NCBI GenBank assembly: GCA_003519645.1
Contig: DOWI01000417.1
Location: 11,409-17,239, forward strand
Origin: Oscillospiraceae bacterium
GTDB lineage: Bacteria > Bacillota_A > Clostridia > Oscillospirales > Acutalibacteraceae
Direction: 5' to 3'
Length of the DNA: 5,831 bases
The first letter of the stretch is position 1; the number at the start of each line of letters is the position of its first letter. Below the pieces are notes generated by a model. That model saw nothing but the letters and a program-made list of their open reading frames with translations, searched no databases and was not told the origin of the DNA. Positions 1-4,952 of this stretch are shown here, in pieces. A program made the position numbers and the translations under genes.

Positions 1-492
1 ATATCTTTTCACCATTTCCTTCATACATTGCTCAGCGGTTGAGTAGTCAGCCATGCCGATATTGTCTTTAAGGGTTGAAACGCTTTTTCCATCATCAGAA
101 AATTCATAAGGTTTCGCCTTAGAGATTGGAAGAGTGTCGATCCACTCGCATTTTTCGGATGTAAGCAGCCAGGTTAACGACAATATAATGTCATTTTGCA
201 ATTTCTGTCCTTCCTTACTTTTGGATGTCGGAAAGAAGGCAGAATCGAATACGATAGAAAAACTGGTGCGGTTAACAGCCATCGGAGTAAGATATCGGTC
301 TACGATTTCTCCACGTGATGCCTGAATCGGGACTGTAATATTATCTTCCTTGCTTGCAGCCCTAGCATATTCCTCACCATCTACAATCTGAATCTGAAAC
401 AGGCGTATTGAATAGCCCCCGAAAACAAGCACAAGAACAAGCACCAGTGCAAAAGCACGTCGTTTTATCGGATTTGAATTGTATTGTTGCAT
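1..492 (-). CDS. mrdA: Class B penicillin-binding protein 2, N-terminal part (runs off the left edge)
   Basis: This is the first 164 codons of a peptidoglycan transpeptidase that would crosslink lateral wall outside the membrane. The frame is open from 492 to base 1 and continues beyond the window. Visible parts are a basic N-terminus (KRR at 10-12), one membrane anchor (about residues 13-29), and the start of the PBP dimerisation domain with RGEIVDR at 60-66, followed by a PMAVN stretch at 69-73 like the family's LAxN. The serine active-site domain lies outside the window. A position 74 bp after mreD is the classical place for PBP2 (MrdA), which works with MreBCD and RodA; SpoVD or another class B PBP is less likely. 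The start is uncertain. ATG at 492 has its only SD-like sequence 14 bases upstream, while in-frame TTG at 504 would sit only 2 bases from it. Family call is firm; the MrdA name rests on context. Confidence 0.9.
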   Translation of the reverse strand, partial: MQQYNSNPIKRRAFALVLVLVLVFGGYSIRLFQIQIVDGEEYARAASKEDNITVPIQASRGEIVDRYLTPMAVNRTSFSIVFDSAFFPTSKSKEGQKLQNDIILSLTWLLTSEKCEWIDTLPISKAKPYEFSDDGKSVSTLKDNIGMADYSTAEQCMKEMVKRY

Positions 493-506
493 AGTATCTG
501 CCAATG

Positions 507-538
507 TCCTTTCCGAGGCTATATATCCCTGAAAAGGA
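507..538 (-). promoter_or_regulatory. Possible hairpin covering the PBP2 ribosome binding site
   Basis: In the mreD-PBP2 gap, on the mRNA strand, TCCTTT/AAAGGA arms (507-512 with 533-538) and an inner AGG/CCT pairing (516-518 with 528-530) can fold into a hairpin with an AU-rich loop. The arm nearer the gene contains the only SD-like sequence (GGAAAGG) before PBP2. Pairing would hide it, so translation might depend on ribosomes arriving from mreD. The stem is short and interrupted, so this is a structural suggestion only. Confidence 0.25.
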
Positions 539-566
539 ATGAAACCTCTTTTAAATGCGTGTGTTT

Positions 567-1118
567 CTACTCACGGTTTCGCAGCAGCTTTGCTACGGAA
601 TAAATCACATAGTATAGCAGGGGCGTAAGAATCAAGGAATAAATAAAACCCGGCAAGGTAAACCACAGCAGCACATTCAGCGCCTGATCGTTTTCCAGCA
701 TAAGATCATAAATAAACCAGTCAATCAGACTATGAAAAACCAAAGCAGCGGCAGCCATGAGCATGGATGATATAAGATTATTGCGAATCAAAAGCTGGGA
801 CAACAAACCGCAGATGCAGCAAATGATGAGCAGAAGCAGAGCGTTAAAACCCAGAAGACGGTCGGAAAATACATCCCACAAAATGCCTCCTGCCACGCCG
901 GCAGCCGCTCCACCCACGGGACCTTCAAACATCGCGATGCAAACCACAACGGGAATAATAAGCGTCGGTCTGGCACCGCCGATTTCGGGCGGAAAGTGGG
1001 GGAGTGACTGTAAAATGGTTGTAAGCAGAATAATAAGACCGTAAGCTGTCCATTTCAGGTAGCGGCTGCTCAGGCGCTTAATTAAATGACTGGCACCCAG
1101 CCTGCCTCTGTACTTCAT
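567..1118 (-). CDS. mreD: Rod shape-determining protein MreD
   Basis: Integral membrane partner of MreC in the elongasome. The 183-residue protein is close to the usual MreD length (about 160-180). A basic N-terminus (residues 1-22) is followed by about five or six hydrophobic segments, roughly at 23-40, 49-66, 67-84, 90-112, 117-140 and 148-176. The family's glycine-rich stretch ending in Asp is present (GILWD at 78-82, followed by LLGF at 88-91). The start is set at ATG 1118 because GGAGG lies 7 bases upstream. A longer reading from TTG 1136 would put that site inside the gene and add MMGGGA, so it is rejected. It lies 86 bp after mreC and 74 bp before PBP2, in the canonical mreBCD-mrdA order. 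It ends in TAG. MreD is poorly conserved in sequence, so the call relies on topology, the short motif and the locus. Confidence 0.93.
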   Translation of the reverse strand: MKYRGRLGASHLIKRLSSRYLKWTAYGLIILLTTILQSLPHFPPEIGGARPTLIIPVVVCIAMFEGPVGGAAAGVAGGILWDVFSDRLLGFNALLLLIICCICGLLSQLLIRNNLISSMLMAAAALVFHSLIDWFIYDLMLENDQALNVLLWFTLPGFIYSLILTPLLYYVIYSVAKLLRNRE

Positions 1119-1124
1119 TGCCCC

Positions 1125-1131
1125 ACCTCCC
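1125..1131 (-). promoter_or_regulatory. Ribosome binding site that fixes the mreD start
   Basis: Read on the minus strand this is GGGAGGT, a near-perfect Shine-Dalgarno site 7 bases before ATG at 1118. It decides against the longer TTG start at 1136. Confidence 0.8.
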
Positions 1132-1143
1132 ATCAACCTGTAG

Positions 1144-1162
1144 GGGCGCGCATTGCGCGCCC
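1144..1162. repeat. Perfect GC-rich hairpin in the mreC-mreD gap (REP-like)
   Basis: GGGCGCGC and GCGCGCCC form an 8-bp perfect inverted repeat with a 3-base centre. It is embedded in a TGTAGGGGCG... context that, from memory, resembles short palindromic repeats scattered between genes in Ruminococcaceae. It lies 42 bp past the mreC stop and 25 bp before the mreD start. Neither side has a run of T, so it does not look like an intrinsic terminator. In mRNA it would be a very stable stem. Whether it is repeated elsewhere in this genome cannot be seen from the window. Confidence 0.6.
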
Positions 1163-1204
1163 GGAATCTTTGTTATCATTTATCTTTATTGTATGGTTAT
1201 TAAT

Positions 1205-2050
1205 CTACTCCGCGCTTTTTCCTTCAAAGTTTGTAATAACAAAAACATTGGTTAAATTGCGTATGTCGGCAAATGGTTCAATGATTGCATACATGGTAAG
1301 TCCATCGGATTCAGATATAACCTCGGTAACAGTGCCTATCTGCAGTTGTCGTGGATATATTTCACCCTTCCCCGAAGTAATCACATAATCGCCCGGAGCG
1401 ACTCCGTTGTTTCGGGGAAGATAGTTAAGGCGCATTTTCCCATCTTTGGCAAGAGAGAGTGAGCCGCCGGTCACACCTCCGCTGTCGGCACGGCTTACAT
1501 AAGCCGGCACCTGTGTGGCGGGATCCAGTATGGTGCGTACATTCGCATAATTCATTCCGACCTCGTAAACCTTGCCCACAAGACCCTCCGGCGAAATGAC
1601 CGGCTGGCCAACCTTTACTCCGCTTAGCATTCCTACATTTATGGTGAAATTGCCGTACTTATTATTGGTATCTACCGCAATAATTCTGCAGTCGGCAAAT
1701 TTATAGTCAGGGTTCAGTTCTTTCAGCTCAAGATACTGGCGGTAATATTCGTTCATACGGCGCAGCTCGTCAAGCTCCACCTGATTTTTCCGCAGATGGT
1801 TGATTTCATCTTGGAGCTTGTTATTTTCTTTTTTTAGCGTGTTTGAGTCGGTAAAAATACCAATAAAATTATGAAATCCGTTGGAAATACCTGCCCCGAG
1901 CGACTGGAGCGGTGTTACGATTGCGCCGGTTATGGTAGCGGGAATGGTTGCCACGCCCCCGGTTGAAGCGGCATAGATCATGATCCCTACCAGAAACAAG
2001 GCAACTGCAGCTAACGCCTTGAATGCGGCGCTTTTTATAAAGTTCTTCAC
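1205..2050 (-). CDS. mreC: Rod shape-determining protein MreC
   Basis: Scaffold protein anchored in the membrane with most of its mass outside the cell, linking MreB/MreD to PBP2. The 281-residue protein has the full family layout. A short basic N-terminus leads into one membrane segment at about residues 12-28. A linker and a coiled coil follow at about 68-112, rich in charged and Leu/Asn residues. The beta-rich MreC core spans about 120-275, with the typical LDPATQVPAYV, GVAPGDYVITSG and IGTV stretches. The start is GTG at 2050, supported by AGGAGG 5 bases upstream (2056-2061). The stop is TAG. It follows mreB after 205 bp of hairpin-rich DNA. Length and domain order are normal, with no sign of damage. 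Confidence 0.96.
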   Translation of the reverse strand: MKNFIKSAAFKALAAVALFLVGIMIYAASTGGVATIPATITGAIVTPLQSLGAGISNGFHNFIGIFTDSNTLKKENNKLQDEINHLRKNQVELDELRRMNEYYRQYLELKELNPDYKFADCRIIAVDTNNKYGNFTINVGMLSGVKVGQPVISPEGLVGKVYEVGMNYANVRTILDPATQVPAYVSRADSGGVTGGSLSLAKDGKMRLNYLPRNNGVAPGDYVITSGKGEIYPRQLQIGTVTEVISESDGLTMYAIIEPFADIRNLTNVFVITNFEGKSAE

Positions 2051-2055
2051 GGCGT

Positions 2056-2061
2056 CCTCCT
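2056..2061 (-). promoter_or_regulatory. Ribosome binding site supporting the GTG start of mreC
   Basis: AGGAGG on the minus strand, 5 bases before GTG at 2050. No ATG nearby in the frame competes. It sits only 12 bases after a long GC-rich hairpin (2074-2104). Confidence 0.8.
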
Positions 2062-2073
2062 GCTTTTTTATAA

Positions 2074-2104
2074 ACCTTCCCCCGCGGCTGCCGTGGGGGA
2101 AGGT
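2074..2104. repeat. Long GC-rich inverted repeat just upstream of mreC (REP/MITE-like)
   Basis: A 31-base element whose 14-base arms (ACCTTCCCCCGCGG and CCGTGGGGGAAGGT) pair except at one position (2084 against 2094), with a CTG centre. That odd pair would be a G-U wobble in plus-strand RNA but an A-C mismatch in the operon's minus-strand RNA. This hints that the element is a DNA-level or plus-strand repeat rather than a structure selected within this mRNA. The wording resembles intergenic repeats I recall from Clostridia. In the mRNA it would still form a strong stem, without a proper U-run after it. Confidence 0.6.
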
Positions 2105-2127
2105 GGTTATGTTAGATGGTTAGACAA

Positions 2128-2162
2128 ACGCCCCGCACCCGCAACCTGCGGAAGCGGGGCGT
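2128..2162. repeat. Second GC-rich hairpin in the mreB-mreC gap
   Basis: Arms ACGCCCCGC (2128-2136) and GCGGGGCGT (2154-2162) pair perfectly over 9 bp. Inside, after a 2x2 mismatch, CCGC (2139-2142) pairs with GCGG (2148-2151) around a 5-base loop. In operon direction it begins 94 bp past the mreB stop and is followed only by TTTG, so it is at best a leaky terminator. Roles as an mRNA 3'-end protector for mreB, an attenuator, or a parasitic repeat all remain possible. Confidence 0.55.
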
Positions 2163-2255
2163 ACTGTGATATTCATTCATTCCCCATTTGGACGACTTTT
2201 TACATATTGTTGGAACGCTGTCTCGGGGTTCCTTTTTATGAGCGTAAACAACCTG

Positions 2256-3266
2256 TCAGCGGGAGCGGCGTGTTCTGAAATTGCTGACGATACCAAGGTC
2301 AAGACCTTTACCTGTGCCGTTTACAACACAATCCAGCGGATCTTCGGCAATGTGCACCGGCATGCCTGTCTCGCGATTGATCAACAGGTCAATGGAGCGC
2401 AGAAGTGCGCCGCCGCCCGTCAGCATGATTCCATTATCTATTATGTCTGCTGCCAGCTCGGGCGGTGTGTTTTCAAGTGAATAGCGGATGGCATCCACGA
2501 TTGCGCCTACGGGATCTGCTAAAGCCTCGCGTATCTCCTCGGAGGATACGGTGATGTTCTTAGGCAGTCCCTCAAGCTGGTTGCGTCCCTTGACTTCCAT
2601 TGAGGATTCTTCCCCTCCGGGAAAGGCAGAGCCGAGTTTAATCTTTATATCCTCTGCAGTACGCTCACCAATCAGCAGGTTGTATTTCTTTTTGATGTAT
2701 GAAATAATTCCCTCGTCAAAATCGTCACCCGCTGTGCGGACGGAGCAGGAAGTAACAATATCGCCAAGTGAAATAACCGAGACTTCTGAGGTGCCGCCGC
2801 CGATATCTACGATCATGCAGCCGGCAGCTTCATCTACACGCAGACCCGCACCAATTGCAGCTGCCATGGGCTCAGCGATCAGTTCAACATCCTTGGCACC
2901 TGCGCTTCGTACAGCCTCGTCTACGGCACGGCGCTCTACCTCGGTGACACCGGATGGAATGCAGACGATGACGCGCGGGCGATTCAGGAATGTAGAGTGC
3001 ATTGCTTTGTGAATAAAATGCTTGAGCATATCGGAGGTGACGTCAAAATCAGCGATTACACCGTCCTTAAGTGGGCGAACAGCCGATATGGAACCGGGTG
3101 TGCGACCAATCATTTCCTTGGCTTCTGTGCCTACAGCGAGTACTGTGTCGGTTTTCACATCGACTGCGACCACCGAAGGCTCACGGATTACAATGTCTTT
3201 ACCTTTGACATAAACAAGTGTATTGGCCGTGCCGAGATCAATACCAATATCGCGGTTAAAAATCAT
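2256..3266 (-). CDS. mreB: Rod shape-determining protein MreB (bacterial actin)
   Basis: ATP-binding actin homologue that polymerises on the inner face of the membrane and directs lateral wall synthesis. At 336 residues it has the normal length. All nucleotide-binding motifs of the actin fold are visible: phosphate 1 at 6-16 ([11 protein letters not shown]), the connect region with [12 protein letters not shown] at 131-142, phosphate 2 DIGGGTSE at 154-161, and the adenosine motif [11 protein letters not shown] at 279-289. [12 protein letters not shown] at 103-114 is a strong MreB signature. Start is ATG 3266, with AAGGA 9 bases upstream. An upstream in-frame GTG at 3299 would add 11 residues not found before the conserved MIF start, so it is rejected. 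Stop is TGA. It is the first gene after a strong promoter and a structured leader, so it is probably the first cistron of mreBCD-PBP2. The related Mbl is possible by sequence class, but adjacency to mreCD favours MreB. Confidence 0.97.
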   Translation of the reverse strand: MIFNRDIGIDLGTANTLVYVKGKDIVIREPSVVAVDVKTDTVLAVGTEAKEMIGRTPGSISAVRPLKDGVIADFDVTSDMLKHFIHKAMHSTFLNRPRVIVCIPSGVTEVERRAVDEAVRSAGAKDVELIAEPMAAAIGAGLRVDEAAGCMIVDIGGGTSEVSVISLGDIVTSCSVRTAGDDFDEGIISYIKKKYNLLIGERTAEDIKIKLGSAFPGGEESSMEVKGRNQLEGLPKNITVSSEEIREALADPVGAIVDAIRYSLENTPPELAADIIDNGIMLTGGGALLRSIDLLINRETGMPVHIAEDPLDCVVNGTGKGLDLGIVSNFRTRRSR

Positions 3267-3301
3267 GTTGTTTCTTCCTTTCCTGATTTCCGGGAACACT
3301 C

Positions 3302-3377
3302 CTGTATTTATATCGGTCCTGGTAAGAAATACAGTAACTTCTTAATATTAGAAGTTTAGACGAATATTTTACGTCTA
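3302..3377 (-). promoter_or_regulatory. Structured mreB leader: three abutting perfect hairpins
   Basis: Within the predicted 5' untranslated region are three perfect inverted repeats in a row. In transcript order they are TAGACG/CGTCTA (3357-3377, 6 bp, 9-base loop), AACTTCT/AGAAGTT (3336-3356, 7 bp, 7-base loop) and CTGTATTT/AAATACAG (3302-3334, 8 bp, 17-base loop). The first two touch and the third is one base away. They end 21 bases before the mreB SD. No known riboswitch consensus was recognised. The stems are AT-rich, so at RNA level they are modest; at DNA level they could be protein-binding sites. Confidence 0.45.
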
Positions 3378-3413
3378 TACCGGATTTGCCTGATTGGACA
3401 CTGCTAATTTCAT

Positions 3414-3466
3414 ATTATATACCGTAACATGGAATTTCACAATAAAATTTTAATAATTTTTATTTT
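3414..3466 (-). promoter_or_regulatory. Sigma-A-type promoter for mreBCD with A/T upstream element
   Basis: On the minus strand, -35 TTGTGA (3437-3442) and a consensus -10 TATAAT (3414-3419) are separated by exactly 17 bp. Directly upstream of the -35 lie 24 bases of pure A/T (3443-3466), which fits an UP element. Transcription should start near 3407, giving a leader of about 140 nt before mreB. The rest of the maf-mreB gap (3467-3519) shows no convincing terminator, so upstream read-through may add to this promoter. Confidence 0.82.
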
Positions 3467-3519
3467 CGGCTGGTTTTGTTGTTATTTGAGATGGTAAAAA
3501 GAATCCTTAATACTTATCT

Positions 3520-4092
3520 CTAAGCGCAGTCATAATTTTTTAAAAACCGCCACAACCGCGCGCCGGGAAGTCCCATGACAGTATAGAAATCGCCGCAAAT
3601 GGAGCGTATGAAGCGAAGCCCTCTGCCCTGAATGCCATAGCCTCCGGACTTGTCCATCGGTTCGCCGGTTGCAATGTAATCGTTTATCTCCTCCCGAGTT
3701 AACGGATAGAAATCCACCTTTGCAGCATCGGTAAAGCCGCCGCCTCGGTCTGGATGCCCGGGTTTGCACACCCATACGGCGGTGTAAACTCGGTGCACGC
3801 GTCCGCTGAGCATACCGAGCATTTCAGCCGCCTGCCGTTCATCCTTGGGTTTCCCCAGTATCTGTCCGTTTACGGTTACGACGGTATCAGCGCCGATCAC
3901 CGTTCGATTGGGATGGAGCTTGGCGATCCCCTCGGCTTTTTTTTGGGCAACCTTTAAGACTGCTTCTGATATAGGCAGAGAGGTGTCAACTTGACATTCA
4001 TCTGTCGAGGGTAAGACAGTAAAGGGAATATCGAGTAGTTTCAGGATTTCCTGCCGCCGCGGAGATGCAGATGCAAGGATCACTTCTTCCAT
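3520..4092 (-). CDS. maf: Maf family nucleoside triphosphate pyrophosphatase
   Basis: Cytoplasmic house-cleaning enzyme that releases pyrophosphate from nucleoside triphosphates. In the YhdE/BsMaf branch the substrates are dTTP, UTP and modified pyrimidine nucleotides. The 190-residue protein has the usual length and all Maf landmarks: the N-terminal LASASPRR at 6-13, ADTVV at 68-72 with its acidic residue, GKPKD at 80-84, LSGRVHRVYT at 95-104, and DKSGGYGIQGRG at 147-158. The Gln in GYGIQG points to the dTTP/UTP type, but substrate specificity is inferred. Start is ATG 4092, with AAAGGA about 10 bases upstream. Stop is TAG. It is 32 bp after the DUF4321 gene. Maf beside mreBCD is a very common arrangement in Bacillota and other phyla, and B. 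subtilis Maf has been linked to septum formation when overproduced. Confidence 0.95.
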   Translation of the reverse strand: MEEVILASASPRRQEILKLLDIPFTVLPSTDECQVDTSLPISEAVLKVAQKKAEGIAKLHPNRTVIGADTVVTVNGQILGKPKDERQAAEMLGMLSGRVHRVYTAVWVCKPGHPDRGGGFTDAAKVDFYPLTREEINDYIATGEPMDKSGGYGIQGRGLRFIRSICGDFYTVMGLPGARLWRFLKNYDCA

Positions 4093-4124
4093 ACAGATCG
4101 TATCCTTTCTCTGAAAAGCCTGAC

Positions 4125-4376
4125 CTATCTTATTTTCTTAAACAGCAGTAGAGATGACGCAATTAAAATGACCTGAAGCACATTGGTTTGCATATAAAAT
4201 GACAGGCTCAGTTTAATGATGGACAGATCCAAGTTCACCGTGTCAAATCCAATGCTGTCGCCCCAGGTCAGCCATTTAAGATAGCTGACATTTTGGGTAA
4301 GGGTACCGATCAGTGTCGAAAGCACCAAAGCCGAAAGCAATAAAAAGACAAGGATCAGGGAGTTTTTAGTTCTCAA
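4125..4376 (-). CDS. Small DUF4321-type membrane protein, function unknown
   Basis: An 83-residue protein with two hydrophobic segments, about residues 7-25 and 61-78, joined by a region that is probably outside the membrane. It ends in a basic tail (KKIR). The central WLTWG..IGF and the LDLSIIKLSLSF stretch recall DUF4321, a small clostridial family often found next to maf; this is recognition by memory, not a profile hit. The start must be the TTG at 4376, because an in-frame TGA lies two codons upstream and no ATG or GTG follows early. AAGGGA is about 10 bases before it, so initiation may be weak. It sits between dut and maf with a 32-bp gap to maf. No catalytic residues are apparent, and a function cannot be assigned. 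Confidence 0.8.
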   Translation of the reverse strand: MRTKNSLILVFLLLSALVLSTLIGTLTQNVSYLKWLTWGDSIGFDTVNLDLSIIKLSLSFYMQTNVLQVILIASSLLLFKKIR

Positions 4377-4421
4377 ACATCATCATTCCCTTAAATGTAA
4401 TAGCAATATGTATGATCAGTG

Positions 4422-4466
4422 TTATAGTTTTCCTGTGGAGCCGAATCCGCCGTCACCGCGATCTGT
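4422..4466 (-). other. Stranded dUTPase motif V downstream of the dut stop
   Basis: Directly after the TAA of dut, in the same frame, 14 codons read TDRGDGGFGSTGKL and then TAA (4422-4424). RGDGGFGSTG is the textbook fifth motif of trimeric dUTPases, the flexible C-terminal arm that closes over the active site of a neighbouring subunit. With it the protein would be about 146 residues, the family's normal length. No ribosome binding site or start codon serves this piece alone, so it is the cut-off end of dut, reachable only by read-through. Confidence 0.9.
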
Positions 4467-4862
4467 TTAATTCAGCTCCTCTACTTCGACCGTACTGACC
4501 GGGAAAACAGGGGATATCACAAGCTGAGCAATACGCTCGTCCGGCTGAATGGTGTATTCGGTGTCGGAATGGTTGATAAGTCCCACCCGTATTTCACCTG
4601 TATAGTCGCTGTCAACCACGCCGACGCCATTCGATAATGCCAGTCCGTGCTTGATTGCAAGTCCGCTGCGGGCATAGATCAATCCCACAACGTTATTGTC
4701 AATCAGCCCGATGGCAATTCCGGTTGGAATCATGACGCGTCCGCCTGCAGGAACGGTAACCGGTTCATCAAGAAGCGCCCGCAAATCCATGCCTGCACTT
4801 CCGTTTGTCGCCCGCTCGGGAATTTTAGCGCGGGGATCAAGTCGTTTGATAAAAAGGTTCAT
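4467..4862 (-). CDS. dut: dUTPase cut short by an in-frame TAA before motif V
   Basis: Deoxyuridine triphosphatase hydrolyses dUTP to dUMP and pyrophosphate, keeping uracil out of DNA and feeding dTMP synthesis. Four of the five conserved motifs are intact in these 131 residues: motif I ATNGSAGMDL (18-27), motif II ARSGLA (64-69), motif III GVGVVDSDYTGEI (79-91) with the catalytic Asp84 and stacking Tyr87, and motif IV DERIAQLVI (108-116). The frame then stops after VEELN, exactly where the arm with motif V should begin, and motif V is still present after the TAA. Start is ATG 4862, with AAGGAG 8 bases upstream. As translated, the enzyme would lack the arm known to be important for trimeric dUTPase catalysis. 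A nonsense mutation, a base-call error or low-level read-through could explain this. The family call is firm; whether it is active is open. Confidence 0.93.
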   Translation of the reverse strand: MNLFIKRLDPRAKIPERATNGSAGMDLRALLDEPVTVPAGGRVMIPTGIAIGLIDNNVVGLIYARSGLAIKHGLALSNGVGVVDSDYTGEIRVGLINHSDTEYTIQPDERIAQLVISPVFPVSTVEVEELN

Positions 4863-4911
4863 ATATGTTTCTCCTTATATGCTGATTAATATTGAAACAC
4901 CCGATTGCGAG

Positions 4912-4928
4912 ATAGAACAGTGCTCTAT
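4912..4928. promoter_or_regulatory. Operator-like dyad upstream of dut
   Basis: A 17-base near-perfect dyad (ATAGAACAGTGCTCTAT) with one mismatch around a central G, in the 90-bp gap between the U32 gene and dut. It is not the Bacillota LexA box (GAAC-N4-GTTC), and I do not recognise another known operator. It could also be a weak RNA stem. No clear promoter was seen next to it. Confidence 0.3.
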
Positions 4929-4932
4929 TTCT

Positions 4933-4949
4933 GCGGTGTTATTCACCGC
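4933..4949 (-). terminator. Weak hairpin right after the U32 stop codon
   Basis: GCGGTG and CACCGC pair perfectly over 6 bp with a 5-base loop, 3 bases after the TGA of the U32 gene. No T-run follows in the transcript direction, so it is not a convincing intrinsic terminator. It may protect the 3' end of the U32 message or partly uncouple it from dut. Confidence 0.3.
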
Positions 4950-4952
4950 TTT

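Noticed and set aside
2112..2180. A 22-codon ORF on the minus strand between mreB and mreC
   Set aside because: It starts at ATG 2180 and runs through the GC hairpin; its Arg-rich product simply reflects the palindrome, and there is no clear SD.
2211..2236. Terminator-like hairpin with TTTTT on the plus strand (GGAAC/GTTCC)
   Set aside because: No plus-strand gene leads into it, the stem is 5 bp, and in the operon's own direction there is no U-run.
2488..3012. Long plus-strand ORF (174 codons) opposite mreB
   Set aside because: It is antisense to strongly conserved MreB sequence, has a low-complexity Ser/Thr/Pro/Arg-rich product, and is a typical shadow frame.
3267..3299. Longer MreB start at GTG 3299
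   Set aside because: The 11 extra residues ([11 protein letters not shown]) overlay the SD of the ATG at 3266, and MreB proteins begin close to the first phosphate motif.
3488..3520. Terminator after maf
   Set aside because: GAGAT/ATCTC arms and a small AAG/CTT stem are present, but the outer stem is only 5 bp and no U-run follows it.
4422..4862. TAA read as a sense codon in this organism, explaining the dut stop
   Set aside because: None of the other six complete gene ends in the window uses TAA (four TAG, two TGA), which is suggestive, but the sample is tiny, the dut tail itself ends in TAA, and TAA reassignment is not known in bacteria.
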